A stretch of DNA of 64,000 nt from an uncultured Prevotellaceae bacterium (lineage in GTDB: Bacteria; Bacteroidota; Bacteroidia; Bacteroidales; Bacteroidaceae), in contig OMXX01000001.1 of the NCBI GenBank assembly GCA_900315105.1, forward strand, positions 1-64,000. Reading direction: 5' to 3'. The position numbers and the translations under genes are program-made. Positions 8,705 to 15,441 of the stretch are shown here, in pieces. Under the pieces are notes generated by a model that saw only the letters and a list, made by a program, of their open reading frames with translations, searched no databases and was not told the origin of the DNA. Every line of letters begins with the position of its first letter. Positions within the stretch are counted from its first letter, which is position 1.

Positions 8705-9556
8705 TTACTTGAAGAGACCTGCAACTGTGGCGTTGAAGAGAAGTTCGAGGTTGAGATTTGTCTCTGGATCTGTACTCTTTCTATATGCCATTGTAGCGTT
8801 TCCTTGAAGTGTAGGCTCTTGATAGATGACACCATCTGTTGGACTTCCCGGTGTTCGGTATTCAAAGACGAACTTTTCTGTTATCTCACCTGTTGAAGCG
8901 TTGAGCAGAAGACGGTCGTTATCAATTATTATGATGTGGTCGAGAAGGAACTCTATGTCGTGAACCTGATGGGTTGAGACGATGATTGTTCTTTCATCTG
9001 ACATACAGCTTGAAACAACCTTCCTGAACTGTGCCTTGCTTGGAATGTCGAGTCCGTTGGTTGGCTCATCCATGAAGAGATACTTAACGCCTGATGCTAA
9101 TGCGAAGGAGATTATTACCTTTTTCTGTTGTCCCATTGATAGGGTGGTGAGCTTAGGGTTTCCCTTGATGTCGAAGTCTGCAAGACATTGTCTGAACATC
9201 TCTTCGCTGTAGTTTGGGTAGAAAACTCCGAGAGATTTTGACCACTCGTCGAGAGTGAGAGGTGGAAGTGTGTATTCCTCATTAACGAGGAAGGTCTCTC
9301 TTAACACCTCTGGATGACGCTCGAAGGTTGAGTAGCTTACCGCTTCTCCTGTCTCATCGTTTGTCGCATCCATTGTTATGGTACCTTTTGTTGGTTTTAG
9401 AAGTCCGGCGATGAGGTAGAGTAGGGTTGACTTACCTGTGCCGTTCTTGCCGAGAAGACCGTAGATTTTGTTCTCTTCGAGATTCAGCGTTAGGTCTGTG
9501 TGAATGTTCTTGCGTCCTTTTGGATAGATGAAGGACAAGTTGTCTATTCGTATCAT
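8705..9556 (-). CDS. ABC transporter ATP-binding protein (YtrB-like)
   Basis: A 283-residue ATPase with Walker A 'GLLGKNGTGKST' (about residues 32-43), signature 'LSMGQQKKV' and Walker B 'YLFMDEPTNGLD'. The C-terminal extension of about 70 residues is typical of ABC-2 exporters of the YtrB type. It is the first gene of the leftward operon, with a promoter at 9703-9710 and a palindromic operator over the start site. Its membrane partner is probably the product of 6951-7715. Confidence 0.93.
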   Translation of the reverse strand: MIRIDNLSFIYPKGRKNIHTDLTLNLEENKIYGLLGKNGTGKSTLLYLIAGLLKPTKGTITMDATNDETGEAVSYSTFERHPEVLRETFLVNEEYTLPPLTLDEWSKSLGVFYPNYSEEMFRQCLADFDIKGNPKLTTLSMGQQKKVIISFALASGVKYLFMDEPTNGLDIPSKAQFRKVVSSCMSDERTIIVSTHQVHDIEFLLDHIIIIDNDRLLLNASTGEITEKFVFEYRTPGSPTDGVIYQEPTLQGNATMAYRKSTDPETNLNLELLFNATVAGLFK

Positions 9557-9678
9557 ACTTTTTATTTTTTTATTATTGTTCTTTTTGTTTGTTCTTTTTT
9601 TTGAAGTCCGATGTATTTAATACAAGTGAACATTAAGAATGATTACCCCATAAATTGATAATTTTTATCATTGTTATG

Positions 9679-9700
9679 GTGTACTATTGTTGTAGTACAC
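9679..9700. promoter_or_regulatory. perfect 22-bp palindrome, probable GntR operator
   Basis: GTGTACTA and TAGTACAC arms of 8 bp flank a 6-bp TTGTTG spacer with no mismatch. On the leftward transcript it starts 3 bp after the -7 element, so it covers the predicted start site. A repressor bound there would block initiation. The GntR protein of the same operon is the obvious candidate. Confidence 0.8.
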
Positions 9701-9702
9701 TG

Positions 9703-9710
9703 CAAAAGTA
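9703..9710 (-). promoter_or_regulatory. -7 promoter element of the ABC/efflux operon
   Basis: TACTTTTG on the minus strand matches TAnnTTTG. A TTG lies 20 nt upstream on the same strand, in the place of the Bacteroidetes -33 element. It drives the nine-gene leftward operon. Confidence 0.75.
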
Positions 9711-9877
9711 TAACCTTTCTTGGATTCCTGCAAGGATTTTATGAAAAAAATGAAGAAAATGTTGTTATTTTCTGTATTCTGTAATGTGGACTTTGCAAAA
9801 TCGGGCGTATAATATGGAAAACAATAGCTTTTCCTGTTTTTACAGATTAGGGGCACGAAGTATGGGGTGGGGGGCTT

Positions 9878-9943
9878 TTAGGGAATTTCCTTTTCCTATT
9901 AGGGAAAAACCTTTGTGTTCCCAAGGAATTGTTTGTATTTTTG
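9878..9943 (+). promoter_or_regulatory. promoter with two upstream GGGAA motifs (cluster 1)
   Basis: The -7 element TATTTTTG is at 9936-9943 and a TTTG at 9912-9915. Two copies of TTAGGGAANNNCCT lie at 9878-9891 and 9899-9912, 21 bp apart, the second abutting the -33 element. The A of its AGGG is exactly 35 bp before the -7 T, the same distance as in the clusters before 30068 and 63975. Confidence 0.75.
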
Positions 9944-10026
9944 CAACATGAAACAGATGATGAAGTATCGTTAATCATGTTTCTGATATTATTAAATAGG
10001 AGTATTTACTTAAAAAATATACCGCT

Positions 10027-11088
10027 ATGAAAAAATATATAATCGCAATGGTAGCTCTTCTGGGCACATTCTTCACACAGGCTAATGCAATGAGTTACGA
10101 GCAGGCTCGCGAGCAGGCTCTGTTCCTTACCGATAAGATGGCATACGAGCTTAACCTCGATGAAGAGCAGTATGAGGCTGCATACGAGATTAACCTTGAC
10201 TATCTTATGAGCGTAAATACTTATGACGATGTATTTGCTGAGTATTGGATTCATCGTAATGAGGATCTGAGATATATACTTCTCGACTGGCAGTATGAGG
10301 CTTTCTGCGCTGCAAGTTATTTCTATCGCCCATTGTGGTGGGAGGGCGGTTACTGGCACTTCGGTATCTATGCCCGCTATCCACATCGCGATTACTTCTA
10401 TTTCGGGCGTCCTCATTTCTATGTAACATATACAGGTGGACATGGATGGCATCGCAACGGTGGTCGTTCATGGTATCACACCAACTTCACACACGCTCAT
10501 CGTGGCACACATCGTGCGAAGTTTACTGGTATGCGTGATGGTTGGAATCGCGGAGACTATCGCGGTGGACGTATAGAGCGTGGAACTCGTGGTACACATA
10601 GGGCAGAGCCTAATCGTGGTACTCATAGAGCAGAACCTAATCGTGGTAATCAGAGGCCTGACGCTCATCATGGTGGTGTAGATAATCATCGTCATAGCAG
10701 TACTGAGCCTCGTAGAGATGGTAATACTGGCAATTCTCGTATTGGTTCAAACCGTGAGAGTAGCACCCGTACTACCGTAGGCCGTCAGGGATTCAACTCT
10801 TCATCTTCTTCTGATAGAGTAGCTCCAGAGCGCAGGTCATTCAATCGCAGTTCTGAGCGCAGCTCATCTTCAAGAAGCGAGTCTTCAACACGTTCTTTTA
10901 CTCCAAGTCGCAGCACTTCAACTGGTAGCTATAGTGGTTCTCGCAGCAGCAGTTCACGTAGTAGCAGCAGTTATGGCGGTTCTCGCAGCAGCAGTTCTCA
11001 TAGTAGCGTTTCTCGTGGTGGAGGATCTCACGGAGGAGGCTCACACGGTGGAGGCTCTCATGGAGGAGGACATGGTGGTCGTAGATAA
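10027..11088 (+). CDS. exported low-complexity Ser/His/Gly/Arg-rich protein
   Basis: A 353-residue protein of unknown function. It has a signal peptide (cleavage near ANA-MSY) and a conserved-looking acidic/aromatic region (residues about 22-130, many Tyr, Trp and Phe). A basic region follows with repeats of 'GTHRAEPNR', then a Ser-rich stretch, and the last 25 residues are runs of GGGSH. The His-Gly tail could bind metal. The N-terminal half looks like a DUF-type envelope domain found in Prevotella, but I cannot name it. It is transcribed alone from the promoter at 9878-9943, which carries the phased GGGAA motifs. Confidence 0.8.
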   Translation: MKKYIIAMVALLGTFFTQANAMSYEQAREQALFLTDKMAYELNLDEEQYEAAYEINLDYLMSVNTYDDVFAEYWIHRNEDLRYILLDWQYEAFCAASYFYRPLWWEGGYWHFGIYARYPHRDYFYFGRPHFYVTYTGGHGWHRNGGRSWYHTNFTHAHRGTHRAKFTGMRDGWNRGDYRGGRIERGTRGTHRAEPNRGTHRAEPNRGNQRPDAHHGGVDNHRHSSTEPRRDGNTGNSRIGSNRESSTRTTVGRQGFNSSSSSDRVAPERRSFNRSSERSSSSRSESSTRSFTPSRSTSTGSYSGSRSSSSRSSSSYGGSRSSSSHSSVSRGGGSHGGGSHGGGSHGGGHGGRR

Positions 11089-11179
11089 TAAAAGTTTAAA
11101 AAATATTAGGTGAATTGAAAATGTTGAGGGGAGATGTGCAAATTTGACCTTATAATTTGGTGAGATAAAATAAAATTTG

Positions 11180-11220
11180 TACTTTTGTAGCCACTTATGC
11201 AAAAACAAGCATAAGTGGCT
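11180..11220 (+). promoter_or_regulatory. -7 element followed by a start-site hairpin
   Basis: TACTTTTG (11180-11187) is followed at once by a perfect 12-bp inverted repeat, AGCCACTTATGC (11189-11200) and its complement (11209-11220), with an 8-nt A-rich loop. The transcript would begin within or just before the stem. A hairpin at the 5' end could stabilise the mRNA or serve as an operator. There is no T-tract, so it is not a normal terminator. Confidence 0.75.
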
Positions 11221-11260
11221 ATTTCTTAATTTAAAACCTGTAATTCGAAATTATTATAAT

Positions 11261-11938
11261 ATGAGAAAGCTAATTGTCTTTTTAACACCTGCCCTGATTA
11301 TTCTTGCAGGAATACTTGTTGTGAAATATCGTGAGGATATGGTAACTTGGATGACCATAGGCCTTGGTGCAATATTCTTTATGGCAGGAGTCATTTCCTG
11401 TATATCTTATTACATTCAGCGTAAGCATGTGCAGAAGATAAGGGAAAAGATTGCTGACGGAATCTCCCTCATGGATGCTAATGGCAATGTTGTTGAGCAG
11501 AGTATGCCTACATTCCCTATTGTCGGTATTGGCAGTCTTGTTCTTGGTGTTGTACTTGCCTCTATGCCAGAAACCTTCCTTAATGGACTTACCTTTATAT
11601 TTGCTGTTATCATTTTGCTTGCATCTGTATATCTTATTGCAGATCTGATAATGGTAAACCGCTATGGAAAAGTAGGGTGGGGCTATTGGATTATGCCAAT
11701 CTTGATGCTTCTTGGTGCTATTGTTGCGCTTGTTCATCCTGCTACAATCGCATCTTCCCCATTGTTCTTCCTCGGATGGGCTATGATAATAAGCGGTTTG
11801 GTGATGATTGTCAATATGCTAAAGACATTTACTGTTCGTAGAGCTGCATTGAAGAGAGCAGCAGAACAGGCAAAGATGTCAGAGACGGTTGTTGAGGTTG
11901 AGGAAGAAAAAGAGACAGGTCTGATGGTTAAGGAATAA
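11261..11938 (+). CDS. DUF308 (HdeD-like) membrane protein
   Basis: A 225-residue inner membrane protein with about six hydrophobic helices arranged in DUF308-like pairs and a charged cytoplasmic tail ending in Glu/Val repeats. I start at ATG 11261. An in-frame ATG at 11177 overlaps the -7 promoter element and the leader hairpin, so it cannot be used. Function is unknown; HdeD-type proteins are linked to acid stress in enterics, which is not evidence for a role here. Monocistronic. Confidence 0.85.
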   Translation: MRKLIVFLTPALIILAGILVVKYREDMVTWMTIGLGAIFFMAGVISCISYYIQRKHVQKIREKIADGISLMDANGNVVEQSMPTFPIVGIGSLVLGVVLASMPETFLNGLTFIFAVIILLASVYLIADLIMVNRYGKVGWGYWIMPILMLLGAIVALVHPATIASSPLFFLGWAMIISGLVMIVNMLKTFTVRRAALKRAAEQAKMSETVVEVEEEKETGLMVKE

Positions 11939-12046
11939 TCCTGTTGAAGGTTGCATAAGAAGCGTGCATTAATTGATTTGTGTTAATTTTCTTTAATTAC
12001 GAGCGTTATTCTTAAATCTTAATTCCTTATTCTCAATAATTTTTAG

Positions 12047-12054
12047 TAATTTTG
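12047..12054 (+). promoter_or_regulatory. -7 promoter element of rpmE2
   Basis: TAATTTTG, 38 bp before the start codon of the L31 gene, matches TAnnTTTG. Confidence 0.75.
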
Positions 12055-12091
12055 CACCGCAATTTTGCATCAATAACAATTTAAAACAGAA

Positions 12092-12343
12092 ATGAAAAAG
12101 AATCTTCATCCAGAAAACTATCGCCCCGTCGTATTCAAAGATATGTCCAACGGCGATATGTTCCTTACAAAGTCTACATGCAAGACTAATGATACAGTAG
12201 AGTTTGAAGGCGAGACTTACCCAGTAGTAAAGATCGAAATCTCAAGCAGCTCACACCCATTCTACACAGGTAAGAGCAAGCTCGTTGATACAGCAGGTCG
12301 TGTTGACCGCTTCATGAACCGCTACGGTAAGATCAAGAAGTAA
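12092..12343 (+). CDS. rpmE2: 50S ribosomal protein L31 type B
   Basis: An 83-residue protein that matches the type B L31 family along its full length, with '[17 protein letters not shown]' at the start and the 'SHPFYTGK' and '[11 protein letters not shown]' motifs. It lacks the CxxC zinc pairs of type A L31. It is part of the 50S subunit near the subunit bridge. The gene has its own promoter and is followed by a strong terminator at 12401-12446. Confidence 0.97.
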   Translation: MKKNLHPENYRPVVFKDMSNGDMFLTKSTCKTNDTVEFEGETYPVVKIEISSSSHPFYTGKSKLVDTAGRVDRFMNRYGKIKK

Positions 12344-12400
12344 GATTATTCTCAATATATAAGAGATATTCTCTACCAAGCCTTTCGTAAGGAAAGAGGA

Positions 12401-12446
12401 AAGTGCATTTACTCGTAGTTGCATATGCGGGTTAATGCACTTTTTT
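12401..12446 (+). terminator. intrinsic terminator after rpmE2
   Basis: AAGTGCATT (12401-12409) pairs perfectly with AATGCACTT (12434-12442), with a partly paired inner stem, and a run of T follows. Confidence 0.85.
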
Positions 12447-12485
12447 GCAAATTGCATTTGTGTATATAGAATATTAAACAATATA

Positions 12486-12950
12486 ATGAACACAGTTTTC
12501 GACTTCTCTGTAAAAGACAGAAAGGGCAATGCAGAACCTCTGCGTAACTATGCCAATCAGGTGCTTCTTATCGTAAACACAGCTATTAAGAGTGAATTTA
12601 CTCCTCAGTATGCAGAACTTGAGGCTCTCTATGAGAAATATCATGCACAGGGTTTTGCTGTTCTTGATTTCCCAAGTAATCAGCCTACAAAGTCTTGTCC
12701 AGGAACTGATGAGATGATTCACAAATTCGCTAAGGACAACTACAACACGGAGTTTCCTCGTTTCAAGAAGGTTAAGGTGAATGGTAATGATGCTGATCCT
12801 CTATATAAGTTCCTCAAGGAAATGAAGGAAGGCGATATCACAGCTGATTTCACTAAGTTCCTCATCAACAAGAACGGACGTGTTGTTGCTCGCTTCGAGC
12901 CTACTACTCCTGTCGCTGAGATTGATGCGCAGATTGCAGCTATGCTGTAA
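12486..12950 (+). CDS. glutathione-peroxidase-like protein lacking the catalytic tetrad
   Basis: A 154-residue thioredoxin-fold protein that aligns with the glutathione peroxidase family from end to end ('LLIVNTA', 'FTPQY.ELEALY', 'DFP.NQ', 'PLYKFLK', 'FTKFLI'). The start is ATG 12486; an earlier in-frame ATG (12435) lies in the terminator of rpmE2. The peroxidatic Cys is Ser36 (KSEFT instead of KCGFT). The Gln of NQF.xQEPG is Ser70, and the Trp-Asn pair is Ala-Asp (TADF). The only cysteine is Cys71, at the Glu position next to Ser70. It is therefore unlikely to work as a normal peroxidase. trxB follows, which suggests a redox context, but a terminator-like hairpin separates them. Confidence 0.88.
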   Translation: MNTVFDFSVKDRKGNAEPLRNYANQVLLIVNTAIKSEFTPQYAELEALYEKYHAQGFAVLDFPSNQPTKSCPGTDEMIHKFAKDNYNTEFPRFKKVKVNGNDADPLYKFLKEMKEGDITADFTKFLINKNGRVVARFEPTTPVAEIDAQIAAML

Positions 12951-12979
12951 TTCTTGCTTGAAATAATTAAATAATAGAA

Positions 12980-13046
12980 TAAGAAATAAGAGATATCGTT
13001 TTTACTAAAAACAGGTTTGTCAATATCTTTTATTTCTTATTTTTTT
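12980..13046 (+). terminator. hairpin with T-tail between the GPx-like gene and trxB
   Basis: TAAGAAATAAGAGATAT (12980-12996) pairs with its near-complement at 13023-13039 (one G-T pair), followed by seven T. The loop contains a second small palindrome. It should terminate the GPx-like transcript or act as an attenuator for trxB. Confidence 0.7.
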
Positions 13047-13071
13047 ACGAATCTATTAACTTAAAACAAAT

Positions 13072-14007
13072 ATGGAACACGTTAAATGCTTAATCATAGG
13101 TAGCGGTCCTGCTGGATATACTGCTGCTATTTATGCTGGTCGTGCTAATCTGCAGCCTGTAGAGTATTGTGGTATGCAAACTGGTGGTCAGCTCACTCAG
13201 ACAACAATAGTTGAGAATTTCCCTGGTTATCCTGAGGGTGTTGATGCCAATCAGATGATGATGGAGATTCGCGAACAGGCAGAGCGTTTCGGTTGTGATA
13301 TTCGTGATGGTGAGGTTACTGCCGTTGATTTCAGCAAGAAACCTTATGTTGTTACTATTGATGGAGATAAACAGCTCGAGGCTGATACTGTCATTATTGC
13401 CACTGGTGCTAAGGCAAAGTATCTCGGACTTCCTGACGAGGAGAAATATAACGGTCAGGGCGTGAGTGCCTGTGCTACTTGTGACGGTTTTTTCTATCGC
13501 AAGAAGATAACGGCCGTTGTAGGTGGTGGTGATACTGCCTGTGAGGATGCTCTCTATCTCTCAGGACTTTGCAAGAAGGTATATCTTGTTGTCCGCAAGA
13601 ACTATCTCCGTGCATCTGAGATTATGCAGCAGCGTGTCAAGGATGCTGAGAACATCGAGATTCTCTTTGAGCATAATGCCACAGGACTCTATGGAGAGAA
13701 TGGCGTAGAGGGTATGCATCTCGTATATCGCAAGGGTGAGGCAGATGAAAAGAAATATGATGTTGCTATTGACGGTTTCTTCCTTGCTATCGGTCATAAG
13801 CCTAATACTGATATCTTCAAGGGCCAGATTGACCTTGATGAAATGGGATATATCAAGAACATCGCAGGAACTCCTCGCACAAACGTTGAGGGCGTCTTTG
13901 CTGCCGGTGATGTTTGTGATCCTACATATCGTCAGGCTATCGTAGCAGCAGGAAGCGGTTGTATGGCTGCTCTTGAGGCACAGCATTATTTGCAGAATAA
14001 TGCCTGA
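13072..14007 (+). CDS. trxB: thioredoxin-disulfide reductase
   Basis: A 311-residue flavoprotein with the full bacterial TrxR layout: FAD motif 'IGSGPAGYTAAIYAGRA' (residues about 8-24), redox-active 'CATC' (about 136-139), NADPH motif 'GGGDTACEDA' (about 153-162) and C-terminal FAD motif 'GVFAAGDV'. It reduces thioredoxin with NADPH in the cytoplasm. The neighbouring GPx-like gene may be functionally linked, as many such peroxidases use thioredoxin, though that protein lacks catalytic residues. Confidence 0.97.
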   Translation: MEHVKCLIIGSGPAGYTAAIYAGRANLQPVEYCGMQTGGQLTQTTIVENFPGYPEGVDANQMMMEIREQAERFGCDIRDGEVTAVDFSKKPYVVTIDGDKQLEADTVIIATGAKAKYLGLPDEEKYNGQGVSACATCDGFFYRKKITAVVGGGDTACEDALYLSGLCKKVYLVVRKNYLRASEIMQQRVKDAENIEILFEHNATGLYGENGVEGMHLVYRKGEADEKKYDVAIDGFFLAIGHKPNTDIFKGQIDLDEMGYIKNIAGTPRTNVEGVFAAGDVCDPTYRQAIVAAGSGCMAALEAQHYLQNNA

Positions 14008-14111
14008 TTAGCCTCGGAAAAAACATTTTTTCGATAACCCTACATTCCTACATTGATAGGTGTAGTAAAGTGTTGATGCACAAGAATTTGTAGCGTTCTC
14101 AAATATTGTCA

Positions 14112-14180
14112 AACCCTACACTAACCCTACACGGAACCTACATTTTTATGTAGGGTTGATGTAAGGTTTGTGTAGTGTTC
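14112..14180. repeat. mirror-image 11-bp array of CTACA units
   Basis: Three CTACA units (14116, 14127, 14138) at exact 11-bp steps are followed by three inverted units TGTAG/TGTAA (14149, 14160, 14171), also at 11-bp steps. The centre is near 14145. More diverged units flank it at about 14037-14070 and 14230-14262. The array would fold as a long imperfect hairpin, or present six sites on one face of the helix. Confidence 0.85.
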
Positions 14181-14313
14181 ACGCATATTTGAAATCCTTG
14201 TAACACTCTGTGTTCGTGTTGGTTATATAGGGTGACGATGTAGGGGTGTAGGGTTTGTGCAAAAAAAGTTTTTTCTCCTTTCGCTATGCCTACGCTTTTT
14301 GTTCGATTTCTGG

Positions 14314-14363
14314 GAACGGACTTGGAACGGTTTTATAACGGTATTAGAACGGACTTACTTTTG
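14314..14363 (+). promoter_or_regulatory. 11-bp-period AACGG array running into a -7 promoter element
   Basis: AACGG occurs at 14315, 14326, 14337 and 14348, each 11 bp apart, and the last unit runs into TACTTTTG (14356-14363), the -7 element for the gene at 14435. The array covers the -33 region, so a protein bound to it would affect this promoter directly. The complement of the unit is the GTCCGTT core seen at 8622 and 48782. Confidence 0.75.
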
Positions 14364-14434
14364 CACAAGATAGCCCCCTTATCTACAAGAAATCAGAAAA
14401 TTGAAAAAGGACAACAAAATACTTTGTGGATAAA

Positions 14435-15112
14435 ATGAAACAAATGTTTTATATTCTGTGTTATCTTTTGTGCTTGAATGTTGATCTTTGGGCGCAGGAA
14501 AAAGATTTGTCCGGTCACTACTTTAATGAAAGCGGATATGAAATTGAGATTAAAAAAGATGAACTCAATTTTATAATAAGACAGGAGCATCTCCCTGTTT
14601 GGAGTAATGACACATTGGCAAAGTGTACATTTGAGTGGGCTGACAAGAATTTTATTAAAATCAATTCGAAATCTCCACTTGAAACTGCACTTTTAAGTAT
14701 GAAAGTATCACAAGCAGTAGATAGCACAATTAATGATAGTATTATTGTTGCGTTCCGGATTCCATGTAACGAAACGCTTATAATAGGAATCGGTGATAAT
14801 AATTTTAAGTATTATCGTTACAAATATAAAGAGGGTAATACAGCCATTAAACTACCAAAAAATATTAAAGAATTTGATTTCTGGATTAATCCAGAAGAAA
14901 TAATGCCACATTCTACTGATGGAAGATTTTATGGTATTGTATGTCTTGATTCATACACAAATATAAAAATAGAAGAGAATGTAAATAGCATTATTATTGA
15001 TTTACCAGCATTGAATAATTCTTTTTTTGAACAATACTATGTTGTTGACGAATATGCAAAAGTAAAAAACAATTGCATATTTTGGAAAGGAGACGTATTC
15101 AAGAAACGCTAA
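14435..15112 (+). CDS. hypothetical exported protein
   Basis: A 225-residue protein with a signal peptide (cleavage near LWAQ-EKD) and no domain I recognise. I use ATG 14435; a GTG three codons earlier is the alternative. The gene is clearly more A+T-rich than its neighbours (many AAT, ATA and TTT codons), a hint of recent acquisition or low expression. It has its own promoter at 14356-14363 and is followed by repeat DNA. The sequence after the signal peptide begins 'KDLSGHYFNESGYEI', as in small extracytoplasmic beta-sandwich proteins, but that is only an impression. Confidence 0.75.
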   Translation: MKQMFYILCYLLCLNVDLWAQEKDLSGHYFNESGYEIEIKKDELNFIIRQEHLPVWSNDTLAKCTFEWADKNFIKINSKSPLETALLSMKVSQAVDSTINDSIIVAFRIPCNETLIIGIGDNNFKYYRYKYKEGNTAIKLPKNIKEFDFWINPEEIMPHSTDGRFYGIVCLDSYTNIKIEENVNSIIIDLPALNNSFFEQYYVVDEYAKVKNNCIFWKGDVFKKR

Positions 15113-15441
15113 TGATTTTTCTTCGATAGAATAATTCTTCAATAAGAGCAGCATAAGAGCAATATAAGAGGCAGGACAAAGGCTTTGCTACCCTCAAAAT
15201 TTCAATTATTTCAATAATTTCAATAAAAAAGGACACACGTTTCCTGATAATAACAAGCAGATGCATTCTGTTTAGGGGCAATACACACAATTAGGTATGC
15301 CCCATTTTAATTGAAATAATTGAAATTTTTGAAATAGCCTGTTTTGTGCATGCTTTCATACCACAATAAAAATGCCGCTTATGGTCTTGTTCCATAAGCG
15401 ACATTCATTTATTATAACTCCCTTGGGGAAGGGATGACTTT
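15113..15441. repeat. mirror-image TTTCAATTA repeats and ATAAGAG array
   Basis: ATAAGAG units start at 15142, 15153 and 15164 (11-bp step). TTTCAAT units near 15198-15224 (about 9-bp step) are mirrored by ATTGAAA units near 15312-15340, giving an inverted repeat of about 21 bp with a loop of about 95 bp. The terminator at 15371-15410 completes the gap. No gene is seen. Confidence 0.75.
15371..15410. terminator. bidirectional terminator
   Basis: AATGCCGCTTATGG (15371-15384) pairs with 15392-15405 with one mismatch. On the minus strand it is followed by TTTTTATT. It lies between the convergent hypothetical gene and the DUF349 gene and suits both. Confidence 0.8.

Larger units (their letters stand above)
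9557..10026. other. divergent promoter region between the ABC operon and the exported Ser/His-rich gene
   Basis: The 470-bp gap contains the leftward operon promoter and operator (9679-9710) and the rightward promoter with two upstream GGGAA motifs (9878-9943). A 60-codon frame across the leftward promoter has no coding features and is not called. Confidence 0.8.
14008..14434. other. repeat-rich intergenic region upstream of the hypothetical exported gene
   Basis: There is no gene in this 427-bp gap. It contains CCTACA/TGTAGG units (14037-14250), the 14314-14357 AACGG array and a promoter at 14356-14363. Confidence 0.75.

Noticed and set aside
9674..9856. 60-codon frame on the minus strand
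   Set aside because: It spans the promoter and operator of the ABC operon and has no domain or coding bias.
14037..14262. Short spaced repeats that might be a CRISPR array
   Set aside because: Repeat units are 5-7 bp at 11-bp steps with no unique spacers, and no cas genes occur in the window.
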